NCBI GenBank assembly: GCA_013203805.1
Contig: JABMPH010000267.1
Span: forward strand, 1 to 38,796
Direction of reading: 5' to 3'
From: Bacteroidota bacterium
Lineage (GTDB): Bacteria; Bacteroidota; Bacteroidia; Bacteroidales; F082
Length of the DNA stretch: 38,796 bases
The notes beneath the pieces were generated by a model. That model was not told the DNA's origin. It saw only the letters and a list, made by a program, of their open reading frames with translations, and ran no database searches. Position 1 is the first letter of the stretch. The number at the start of each line of letters is the position of its first letter. Below, in pieces: positions 8,618 to 15,857 of this stretch. The translations under genes and the position numbers were made by a program.

Positions 8618-8863
8618 ATGATGTATTATACTTATGTAATCTATAGTGATAAATTTTCACATTACTACAAAGGGCATTGTGAAAACCTTGAGAAAAGATT
8701 AAAGGACCATAATCAAGGTAAAACAAAAAGTATTAAATCGTACATACCTTTTCGGATAGTTTATTTTGAAGAGTTTACCACCAGACTAGAGGCTATTGCT
8801 CGTGAGCGCTATTTCAAAACTGCTGCTGGCCGGAGATTTCTCAAAAAAGTAATCAGAATATGA
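8618..8863 (+). CDS. Mini GIY-YIG nuclease-domain protein
   Basis: The 81-residue product is essentially a lone GIY-YIG nuclease domain of the UPF0213/YhbQ-like type. 'YTYVIYS' stands for the GIY strand and 'HYYKGH' for the YIG strand. The catalytic Arg is in 'LEKRLKDHNQGK' and the catalytic Glu in 'LEAIARERYFK', followed by the family's 'GRRFLKK' tail. Start: two ATGs at 8618 and 8621. The frame is open back to 8510, through the tRNA fragment and palindrome, so a longer product whose N-terminus is translated tRNA sequence is possible but less likely. The only visible promoter is the duplicated tRNA promoter at 8505-8512. A homing or mobility role is inferred from the flanking tRNA duplication, not shown. 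Confidence 0.85.
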   Translation: MMYYTYVIYSDKFSHYYKGHCENLEKRLKDHNQGKTKSIKSYIPFRIVYFEEFTTRLEAIARERYFKTAAGRRFLKKVIRI

Positions 8864-8879
8864 TTTATATGATAAATCA
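8861..8879. repeat. AT-rich inverted repeat at the nuclease stop codon
   Basis: TGATTTAT and ATAAATCA are perfect 8-base inverted arms around ATG, beginning in the stop codon of the GIY-YIG gene. It may act as a weak terminator or mark an element boundary; the AT-rich stem makes either uncertain. Confidence 0.45.
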
Positions 8880-8927
8880 ACTCCATCAGTGATAGAATTA
8901 GTATAGTTCAAAAACCAAAGATTTTGC

Positions 8928-8993
8928 GAAAAAATATTACTTTTGCCCACTATCGTAAATAAGCGGGATAATGGCCCCATAGTTCAAGGGATA
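8928..8993 (+). repeat. Repeat copy 2: promoter and 5' part of the intact tRNA-Arg
   Basis: This is the partner of 8496-8560. It carries TACTTTTG at 8938-8945, the presumed -7 element of the functional tRNA-Arg, with a 27-base interval to the tRNA 5' end, the same as in copy 1. Neither copy has a clear -33 box. Confidence 0.85.
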
Positions 8994-9047
8994 GAATAGA
9001 AGTTTCCTAAACTTTAGATACAGGTTCGAGTCCTGTTGGGGCTACCA
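8973..9047 (+). tRNA. tRNA-Arg (anticodon CCU), CCA encoded
   Basis: The gene folds as a full cloverleaf. Acceptor GGCCCCA pairs with TGGGGCT (one terminal G-T), the D-arm is GTTC/GAAT, the anticodon stem GAAGT/ACTTT closes the loop TTCCTAA with CCT, and the T-arm is ACAGG/CCTGT with loop TTCGAGT. The discriminator A is followed by an encoded CCA. It decodes AGG. Its promoter and 5' half are duplicated 433 bases upstream beside the GIY-YIG gene. Confidence 0.95.
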
Positions 9048-9053
9048 AAGTGG

Positions 9054-9090
9054 AAGATTCAATTTCCAAATAAATCATGGAAGGAATCTT
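9054..9090. terminator. Hairpin after tRNA-Arg
   Basis: AAGATTC (9054-9060) pairs with GAATCTT (9084-9090), and inside it TTCCA (9064-9068) pairs with TGGAA (9078-9082). The stem begins seven bases after the tRNA CCA and lies between the tRNA and the convergent regulator gene ending at 9124, so it could stop transcription from both sides. No clear T-run follows. Confidence 0.4.
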
Positions 9091-9123
9091 AAGCATACTG
9101 GCAAGTTTATTCCAATATCTGGA

Positions 9124-9996
9124 TCAATTACTTACTACAAACCGGTATCCTACTCCTCTAATGTTTACGATCTTTATATTAGGGTCTTGCTTTAATTTTT
9201 TGCGTAGCTTAGAAATAGAAACATCCAATGTTCTGCCAATATAATCGCCTTCATCCTTCCATACTACATTTAAAATGTGTTCGCGCTCCAAAGTTTCATT
9301 TTCATTGATACAAAGTAACTCAAGTAAGTCAGCCTCCTTGCTTGATAATTCTTCTTCCTCTCCATTAAGGATCAGCTTCATGCCTTTTTTATCAAAATAG
9401 AATTGACCAATAACAATCCAATTAGGATTAAGTGTTGATGTAATCTTTTTCTTACGGAAATAAATCACAGTCCCAACTATAATTGAAGCTAAGATCAACA
9501 CATAAATTATTGTCACTCCCGACTGGTTAGTATCTTTTTTTTCAGGTATCTCAGTTTCAACTTTTCCAAGAAAGGTAAAATAAAACTTATAACAACCTTT
9601 GGGTAGAGGCCTCGATTTGCAAGGTATTAAATCATTGGTAGTAGAATGATCCTCCTCAAAACTGTATACTACTTCATTCGTTTCACAGGATTCTACCTCC
9701 ATAATGTAGCCGTTTTTTATGTTGTTTTTCTCAAAAATTTTGAATGCGAAAAATGAAAGTAGGTCTGGTTCAATTGCAAAGTCATTCTCAAATTGAATGC
9801 TGTATCTGTCATCTACTTTTTGTATTGGTAGAATACGAGAAATACTATCACCCATCTGTAACAAAAACTCATGTCCAACCATACGTAACACAACTTTCAT
9901 GTGCTGCTCTTCCAATTTTTTCTGAGCCTGGCATGTAAGCGTGATAGTTCCTAGAAAAACAAAGACTATGATGTATTGCTTCAGTTGAATCCACAT
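9124..9996 (-). CDS. Membrane-tethered OmpR-type winged-helix regulator
   Basis: This is a one-component regulator with unusual topology. Residues 1-25 are a signal peptide ('TLTCQAQ' at its end), 26-160 are predicted periplasmic, 161-180 are a transmembrane helix ('VTIIYVLILASIIVGTVIYF') followed by RKKK, and about 195-288 form a Trans_reg_C winged helix with 'LSSKEADLLELLCINENE', 'VVWKDEG' and the C-terminal hairpin 'IVNIRGVGYRFVV'. There is no receiver domain. DNA binding is thus C-terminal, the reverse of ToxR/CadC. It is divergent from the lipoprotein gene at 10143, and the gap between them holds phased direct repeats of the kind OmpR-family proteins bind. The family call is firm; signal and target are inferred. 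Confidence 0.88.
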   Translation of the reverse strand: MWIQLKQYIIVFVFLGTITLTCQAQKKLEEQHMKVVLRMVGHEFLLQMGDSISRILPIQKVDDRYSIQFENDFAIEPDLLSFFAFKIFEKNNIKNGYIMEVESCETNEVVYSFEEDHSTTNDLIPCKSRPLPKGCYKFYFTFLGKVETEIPEKKDTNQSGVTIIYVLILASIIVGTVIYFRKKKITSTLNPNWIVIGQFYFDKKGMKLILNGEEEELSSKEADLLELLCINENETLEREHILNVVWKDEGDYIGRTLDVSISKLRKKLKQDPNIKIVNIRGVGYRFVVSN

Positions 9997-10050
9997 AATG
10001 CAACAAATCTACCCGAAATAACTATGTAAAAGAAATGGGAGTAAATTAAA

Positions 10051-10080
10051 TTACATTCATTTTACGTTATTTTACATTCA
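10051..10080. promoter_or_regulatory. Three phased direct repeats, candidate operator
   Basis: TTACATTCA (10051), TTACGTTAT (10062) and TTACATTCA (10072) recur at 11- and 10-base intervals, one helical turn apart, between divergent genes at 9996 and 10143. OmpR-family winged helices typically bind head-to-tail repeats with this period. The last repeat ends 27 bases before the -7 element of the lipoprotein gene, a normal activator position. Confidence 0.5.
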
Positions 10081-10107
10081 AAAACATAATCAATCTGCAT
10101 CCTTGCA

Positions 10108-10115
10108 TAGTTTTG
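10108..10115 (+). promoter_or_regulatory. -7 element of the START-like lipoprotein gene
   Basis: TAGTTTTG matches TAnnTTTG and lies 27 bases before the ATG at 10143. No -33 match is seen at the normal distance, which fits activation from the phased repeats just upstream. Confidence 0.5.
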
Positions 10116-10142
10116 TAGCTTAATTCATAAAAACATAAAGCT

Positions 10143-11012
10143 ATGACCAGAATAACAATTATTTTTTTGTTGCTAACCATTATAGGTTGTGCGACTGTTG
10201 AGTGTGAACAGGAAGAAAAACCAACGAAAAAAGCTCCCCACAAATATGGTGGTTGGTATTGTCCCGACAATTTAAATGGCTTTCCACCTGTAGATATATA
10301 TGATTGGAAAAATGTAGCTGTAGTTAGCGGAAGACTTCCTACAAAAGAAGAAACACAAAATGGCATCTCTCTAATGTATATTGATATTGAAGAATATCCT
10401 ACTGCCAAAGCACTGGATATTGAATTACCAAAACTGGCCACTTATTATAACGAATACACAAATAAGAATCAATACGTAATTATTATTCAAACTATAGACA
10501 TTGATGGAGATTCGATCGTTGGCTTTCGATATTTAAATGGAGGAAATGGAAGCGCGCGATTCAATGAGGTTGAGTTTTTGTCTGCAAAAGAAATCGAAAG
10601 TGTTCCTTCTTCGAATTTTGTCTCGCATAGCATAAAAATTAATGCTACACAAGATGAAATTTGGAGAGTTCTTACAGAAGCAGAATATCTAAAAATGTTG
10701 CAACCAACTTTTATTGGTAATGTTTTTTCAGTAATTGGTTGGAGAGAACAATCAAATATAAATTATTATTACCCTCTTTCTGGTGTCTTAACTTCTGCCT
10801 TTGCAGATAAATTATTTGGCAGTTACTACGTACAAAACGACTATCTAATTGATGGTAATCCATACGTAGAAAAATTTCTTTTGCTAGAAAACAAAGAAGA
10901 AAACTATACTAAGTTAAAAATAGTATGTGGGCCATTTCAAAACGATTTTGAAACGCAACAAAAAATACTACAAAACTGGGCAAAGAAGGTAAAAGAGCTC
11001 AGCCAGAAATAG
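10143..11012 (+). CDS. Lipoprotein with START/SRPBCC-like C-terminal domain
   Basis: The 289-residue product has a lipoprotein signal, MTRITIIFLLLTIIGC, with the lipidated Cys at 16. Residues 30-155 form an acidic beta-rich region of unknown type. From about 160 the sequence 'SHSIKINATQDEIWRVLTEAEYLKMLQPTF' (read as the first strand and two helices), with strands near 'YVEKFLLLENKE' and a final helix 'QQKILQNWAKKVKELSQK', resembles the START/SRPBCC hydrophobic-ligand fold. It is divergent from the membrane regulator at 9124 and is that regulator's most likely target. The exact ligand or partner cannot be read from sequence, and the fold call is moderate. Confidence 0.7.
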   Translation: MTRITIIFLLLTIIGCATVECEQEEKPTKKAPHKYGGWYCPDNLNGFPPVDIYDWKNVAVVSGRLPTKEETQNGISLMYIDIEEYPTAKALDIELPKLATYYNEYTNKNQYVIIIQTIDIDGDSIVGFRYLNGGNGSARFNEVEFLSAKEIESVPSSNFVSHSIKINATQDEIWRVLTEAEYLKMLQPTFIGNVFSVIGWREQSNINYYYPLSGVLTSAFADKLFGSYYVQNDYLIDGNPYVEKFLLLENKEENYTKLKIVCGPFQNDFETQQKILQNWAKKVKELSQK

Positions 11013-11068
11013 AAAGTTTTAAAGGATCAACCATCTAATAATGTGGACTTGTATTGCCTTCCCTACTC

Positions 11069-11116
11069 AGCGTAGTCTCCAGACTACGCTTAAGAGTCTG
11101 TTTATCTCCTGATAAA
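11069..11116. terminator. Cluster of three hairpins between convergent genes
   Basis: AGCGTAGTCT/AGACTACGCT (11069-11090) is a perfect 10-base inverted repeat. CAGACT (11080) can instead pair with AGTCTG (11095-11100), and TTTATC/GATAAA (11101-11116) is a third stem. They lie between the ends of the genes at 11012 and 11137, so bidirectional termination is the simplest reading. No long T-run is present. Confidence 0.5.
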
Positions 11117-11136
11117 TTACAAGCTAGCCACAGTTA

Positions 11137-13518
11137 TTATTCAAAAACAATTTTCTTAGTTATTACCGTTGTTCCTGTTTTAACCAATACAAAATAAATT
11201 CCTTTGGGGAAATAAGTGAAATCAATCTGGTTTGTATAACTGCCATTCTCAGAATGCATTTGACCTCCAAATAGTTGTTGTCCTTTTATGTCAAGCACGA
11301 CTAACGAAAAAACCTCATCTTTAATTGTTATAATGCTTATATTAAAAATGCCTGATGAAGGATTTGGAAACACTTCTATGTTAATAGCATTATTTTCATT
11401 CTCCGCTATATCGGTGCATGGATCAATAATCAAGGTTAGAGCATCAGTATCTTCACCGAGACATGGTGCCTCAGAATGAGCATAAAGAGAAAGCACAACT
11501 GACCCCTCAATTATGTCCTGGTTACCTGGCGTATATATAGCATTTTCCATGGTGGTATCATTAAAAAATCCATCTCCTGAAGTTGACCATATTAGTGAAT
11601 CTCCAAAATCAATGGTAGGTTGGGTTATAAATGATTCATCTTTACAGATAAGTGTATCATTCCCTGCATCAAGTATCATATTAGTAACGATATCAACATG
11701 AATTGTATCAGCATCTTCCATTTCTGGTTGATAACCATTGGCAGTGAGAATTAATTCAAAATACCCACTATCGATGTCCTGTTGTCCTCGTATATATATC
11801 GGATTAAGTGTTGTGGGATTCATTAAATTGCCATCTCCCAGAGATGTCCACAATTGTGATGTGGTATTTTCCACACTACCTTGCGCTAAAAAAGGATAGT
11901 CAATACAAACATTCGTGTCGGAGCCTGCATTAGCAATAGGCGGTAATAGTTCTCCATTTAAACTAAAGGATGCGATTCGTGTTGCCCAGGCAGATTGGAT
12001 GTACTCCTGTGTAAACCAGAAAGTAGTATCATCAACAGGGTCAACCGACATATATGAATAATCGCCCCATCTGGCACTACCTGTTTGTGAACCACCGCCA
12101 CCAATAATTGTAACTTCTTCCACATCCATTTCACCAAGAGGTGTTGATTCAGAACGACCTGTGTACCTAATTGAAGGAAATAAATCTTCACCTGTAACTG
12201 AGTAACCAAGAGCAATGTCTCCATTTGCATTCATTGCCAACGATGCCATCCATCTGCTTAAACCATCTTCAGGTGCATATGTTCCTTCCTGATACAAATA
12301 CCACTGGGTTTGCCCCACATCTTTCCTTAATTCATACCAACGAACACCTGCCCTATCTCCAAGTTTTACTGTGTGATTAATTGTCATTGATTCATAGGCG
12401 CCAAAATTTCTATACTTTAATGGGTACATTGAATATTTCGACAACGGATCAAGCTTTTGAGTAGTATTTGGTTGGGGTAGTTGATTTCTATCACCTGGGT
12501 CGAAAAAGTCAAAGGGAGTTACTACTATGTCATCCCATAACATGAAACTTGAATTTGCAGGATTATTCCAATCAACTTCAAAACTAAACACTTCCAATGT
12601 TTGAGGGATTCCATATTTATTAAGGTTTACAACCCAGTTAGGTGATCCTGTTGGAGGAAGGGTTATCCCATCAAAATCAGAAGTATTGGTTCCATATAGA
12701 TTTGGGAATGGTCCAAATTCAACCACTCTTGCATTCGGGCTTCCTATCAACATTGAATCTTTTTCAAATGCAACTATTGTTGATCCTGCATAACCTCCAT
12801 CAAACATATTGTAGGTTGCATAATAACCATCTGGCCAACTACTAAATTTTGGATAATCATTAAAAATACTGTATTGAAAAGCATAGCGATAATACGCTCC
12901 CAATGGATCGGGTGTTTCACTAATAGCAATGAGCTCCCAATATGTTCCATCACTGGTATTAACAGCAAACTGAGTGGCTACCCAACGATCTTCTATTTCG
13001 TCATAAATTACAATTGGATCTCCATCATTTGTTCCGGTCCAAGAACCAATAAATCCACTCCACAGAGTACTATTATCAACCGGGCCATAAAGCAAATTAC
13101 CTTCTTTATCCCAAATTGCAAACGAAACGTTTACCATTTGAAAATAATGATTCGGGCCAACATCCCCATCTGTATCAGGTGGTGTTAAAGCAGTTATTCT
13201 TCCAACTCCTGCAAAGTTTTGTATCGGACCATTAACACTCCTGCTACCCATAGTTTTCTGCTGAGCCAAATCTTTATCAGGCTTTGTAAATTCAGCAAAC
13301 AACTCACTCTCATCGCGTTCATCGTTTTGAACAATATCATCTTTCCAGCTTCTGTTTCTCTCACCTGGCAACACAATTTTCATGTTTTTTAGTGGTGGTG
13401 TTTTATCAGCATAAACTGCCTTTCGTACTTTTGGTTGGATTGAATTATAGTTTTGACCAATGGCTGTTATGGTTACCATAACCATTATTAGAATTGAAGT
13501 AGTTATTTTCCAGTACAT
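11137..13518 (-). CDS. T9SS-exported surface protein
   Basis: The 793-residue protein has an N-terminal signal peptide (to about residue 21, 'TAIGQ') and a C-terminal type IX sorting domain from about 705: 'IEVFPNPSSGIFNISI', then 'DIKGQQLFGG', 'YFPKGIYFVLVKTG' and a final 'TKKIVFE'. Residues 90-545 form a large domain with 'PPDTDGDVGPNHYFQMVN' and many aromatic repeats, of a type common in secreted Bacteroidota proteins and of unknown activity. Two similar Ig-like modules follow (about 550-705), each with 'W(S/T)S.GDG' and an 'IYI/IYTPG.QDI' strand. Export by T9SS to the surface or medium is expected. It is monocistronic, flanked by hairpins downstream. Confidence 0.8.
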   Translation of the reverse strand: MYWKITTSILIMVMVTITAIGQNYNSIQPKVRKAVYADKTPPLKNMKIVLPGERNRSWKDDIVQNDERDESELFAEFTKPDKDLAQQKTMGSRSVNGPIQNFAGVGRITALTPPDTDGDVGPNHYFQMVNVSFAIWDKEGNLLYGPVDNSTLWSGFIGSWTGTNDGDPIVIYDEIEDRWVATQFAVNTSDGTYWELIAISETPDPLGAYYRYAFQYSIFNDYPKFSSWPDGYYATYNMFDGGYAGSTIVAFEKDSMLIGSPNARVVEFGPFPNLYGTNTSDFDGITLPPTGSPNWVVNLNKYGIPQTLEVFSFEVDWNNPANSSFMLWDDIVVTPFDFFDPGDRNQLPQPNTTQKLDPLSKYSMYPLKYRNFGAYESMTINHTVKLGDRAGVRWYELRKDVGQTQWYLYQEGTYAPEDGLSRWMASLAMNANGDIALGYSVTGEDLFPSIRYTGRSESTPLGEMDVEEVTIIGGGGSQTGSARWGDYSYMSVDPVDDTTFWFTQEYIQSAWATRIASFSLNGELLPPIANAGSDTNVCIDYPFLAQGSVENTTSQLWTSLGDGNLMNPTTLNPIYIRGQQDIDSGYFELILTANGYQPEMEDADTIHVDIVTNMILDAGNDTLICKDESFITQPTIDFGDSLIWSTSGDGFFNDTTMENAIYTPGNQDIIEGSVVLSLYAHSEAPCLGEDTDALTLIIDPCTDIAENENNAINIEVFPNPSSGIFNISIITIKDEVFSLVVLDIKGQQLFGGQMHSENGSYTNQIDFTYFPKGIYFVLVKTGTTVITKKIVFE

Positions 13519-13730
13519 TAATGTAGATTTAGAAGTGATGATCGATCGTTAATTCTTTTTATACAACTCACAAATATAATATAATATGAAAGCTTTTATC
13601 ATCATATGAAATTTTTCACAAACCTTCAGGAAACTATTTATTGTATAATTGCATATAAGTAAAAGAGTACGAAACTATTTTTATTCAATTTGAATATAAT
13701 AATTTAGCTCAATATCATTAATCGGCAATA

Positions 13731-14273
13731 GTGCAATCTTACGAATCGAAAATCATTAGTAAGTGTTTGAGAAATAATACTCAGGCACAGAAGGCTTTAT
13801 ACGATATGTATAAGGTGAAGTGGTTTATGATTTGTTTAAGATATGGGAATAATAAAAGCGAAGCCGAAGATATGCTTCAAGAGGGATTGATTAGCATTTT
13901 CAATAATATTAAACAATTTGACTCTAAAAAAGCTGAGTTTTCATCATGGTCGAACAAAGTAATGGTTAATGCATCATTACAATATTTAAGAAAATGGAAG
14001 AAATGGGATTTCACCCAAAGCACCGATGATTACGAAAATCAAATTGTATATCATGAAGATGTTTTTGATACTCTTGGTGCCAAGGAACTTACTCAGCTTG
14101 TACAAAAACTTCCCGACGGATACAGAATTGTTTTTAACATGTATGTAATTGAAGGTTATAAGCATAAAGAGATAGCTGAGATATTAAATATTTCGGAAAA
14201 CACTTCAAAGTCTCAACTACTAAAAGCAAAGAAGATGTTGCGTAATCAATTGGAAACAGTCTTAAAATATTAA
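13731..14273 (+). CDS. ECF-type RNA polymerase sigma factor
   Basis: The 180-residue product has only sigma regions 2 and 4. Region 2 covers about 20-90, with 'AEDMLQEGLISIFNNIKQFD' and 'FSSWSNKVMVNASLQYLRK'. Region 4 covers about 120-175, with 'LPDGYRIVFNMYVIEGYKHKE' split over its helices and the recognition helix 'ISENTSKSQLLKAKKML'. It directs polymerase to a stress or envelope regulon. The start used is GTG at 13731; no ATG precedes it in frame. It lies six bases before the next gene, which is probably its regulator. Confidence 0.9.
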   Translation: MQSYESKIISKCLRNNTQAQKALYDMYKVKWFMICLRYGNNKSEAEDMLQEGLISIFNNIKQFDSKKAEFSSWSNKVMVNASLQYLRKWKKWDFTQSTDDYENQIVYHEDVFDTLGAKELTQLVQKLPDGYRIVFNMYVIEGYKHKEIAEILNISENTSKSQLLKAKKMLRNQLETVLKY

Positions 14274-14279
14274 TTAATT

Positions 14280-15788
14280 ATGGCTGACAACTTAGAATCA
14301 TTTTTTAAAAAGCATCTTACAGATGAAACTTCGGGAGGAGATGATTGGAATATGCCTTCCGATAGTGTTTGGGAAAATGCGCTTCCGCAGATACAGAAGA
14401 AAAGCGGAGTTTTTATTCCATGGAAATACCTTTATTTACTGGGTCTAATTTCCATTGTTGGATTTGCCATTGTATTATACTCCTGGAATTTTCAAAATAC
14501 TAATACTATAGCTAATAATGATATTACTGAATTAACTACAGATAACATAAATCAATACCAAACATTAAAAACGATTGTAATTTCTGACTCCATTGAAAAA
14601 GAAGATATTGTAAAAAATGAAATTACTGAGAATAATGTTATTGACAAAGATGAAAAAACAAGTGAAAAATTAACAAACAATACTGATAGAAAAGTTTTGG
14701 CTGAAACCATAATTGAGAATATTTCAAAGAAAATCCCCGAAGTCATTTCAATTGAAGACAATACTAAAAAAGCATCTTCCGATACAGAAACAATTATCAA
14801 CACGAAAGTACAAGATGAATTAAATACAATCACTCTTGAAGATATTTCATTAGAACAGACAATTAGTTTAGCTGATTCTACTATAAATCCATCATCTGAA
14901 AATAATATTGCCGATGTCCCTGAAATAGTCGATATTGGAGTACCACCTCATGAAGATGAATTTGTAGAGTCAAGGGAAAATACCAAGAAACAAAAAAAGA
15001 AAATTGAACCTATTGAGCTCAAAGGAAAGATTGGAGTAGGTATATACTTTTCGCCAACAATAACTTCAACTTATCTTAGAGGTGAAAAAATTAACGGAGT
15101 AATGAATGCTGCCCCGGTTTTTCTGTATTCAGTAAACTATGGTCTGGAAGTAAAATATCATATATCGAACAAACTGGCAATTGTAGGGGGCATTGGCAGA
15201 TCGGGAATTAAGAGCTGGTCAAAATCTTTGGTCGATTTTAATTATAACACTTCCACTGAAAATACGATGCCAACCGGCGAAAAAGAAAATTCATCGCCAA
15301 TACCCATGCCCACTCCATTCGGAGAAATTAATACAGAAGTTACATATCGCTTTTCCGGATCTGATGAGATTCCAGATGGCGAAATAATGCAATCAGAACT
15401 TGAAATACATCAGTATGTGAGATATTTATCAATTCCATTAGGTGTTGAATATAATATCTTCAATAGCTCAAGACTTTCCTGGTTTGCCGAGGGAGGTTTA
15501 GGATATAATCGTGCCATGCAAGATGCTACAGAGTTTTCTTCAAGGATAATTCATACTGGAGAAGACATGAATGTATTTGGTGAGGAAATGACAAGCCATC
15601 CCACATATAAAAATTATTACCTCAATTATTATATTGGTGCAGGGCTATCCTACCCTTTTTCCAAGTTGATTCACACAAACGCCTCCTTCAGGTACATGGG
15701 CAATATAACCAATATTAACATACAGGATAATATGTCAACCAATGTACATGGTCTCAATCTAAAAATAGGGATAGTCTATTTTTTTTAA
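14280..15788 (+). CDS. Anti-sigma-like inner-membrane segment fused to an outer-membrane barrel
   Basis: This 502-residue protein has three parts. Residues 1-45 are cytoplasmic-looking, with 'LESFFKKHLTDETSGGDDW' and 'SDSVWENALPQIQKK', a pattern frequent in proteins encoded right after Bacteroidota ECF sigma factors. One transmembrane helix follows at about 49-68 ('YLYLLGLISIVGFAIVLYSW'). Residues 70-245 are an acidic, low-complexity linker rich in Glu, Asp, Ile and Thr, and about 250-502 are beta-strands ending in 'GLNLKIGIVYFF', typical of a PorT/OmpA-like barrel with a C-terminal aromatic. The adjacent sigma factor suggests the N-terminus restrains it. The coexistence of an inner-membrane anchor and an outer-membrane barrel in one chain is inferred from the sequence and unproven. 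Confidence 0.8.
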   Translation: MADNLESFFKKHLTDETSGGDDWNMPSDSVWENALPQIQKKSGVFIPWKYLYLLGLISIVGFAIVLYSWNFQNTNTIANNDITELTTDNINQYQTLKTIVISDSIEKEDIVKNEITENNVIDKDEKTSEKLTNNTDRKVLAETIIENISKKIPEVISIEDNTKKASSDTETIINTKVQDELNTITLEDISLEQTISLADSTINPSSENNIADVPEIVDIGVPPHEDEFVESRENTKKQKKKIEPIELKGKIGVGIYFSPTITSTYLRGEKINGVMNAAPVFLYSVNYGLEVKYHISNKLAIVGGIGRSGIKSWSKSLVDFNYNTSTENTMPTGEKENSSPIPMPTPFGEINTEVTYRFSGSDEIPDGEIMQSELEIHQYVRYLSIPLGVEYNIFNSSRLSWFAEGGLGYNRAMQDATEFSSRIIHTGEDMNVFGEEMTSHPTYKNYYLNYYIGAGLSYPFSKLIHTNASFRYMGNITNINIQDNMSTNVHGLNLKIGIVYFF

Positions 15789-15857
15789 ACTCCAGGCAAC
15801 TATTTCCCCTTCGTTTTCATAATCACTTTTGAAAGTATAATTTTTTAATAAATAATA

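Noticed and set aside
8493-9047. An integrated prophage or genomic island at tRNA-Arg
   Set aside because: The unit is only 433 bases, has no integrase and carries the promoter-side rather than the 3' end of the tRNA, unlike integrase attachment sites.
13519-13730. Possible RNA gene in the 212-base gap before the sigma factor
   Set aside because: The stretch is AT-rich with no stable stem or recognisable RNA motif; it probably holds only promoters for the two divergent genes.
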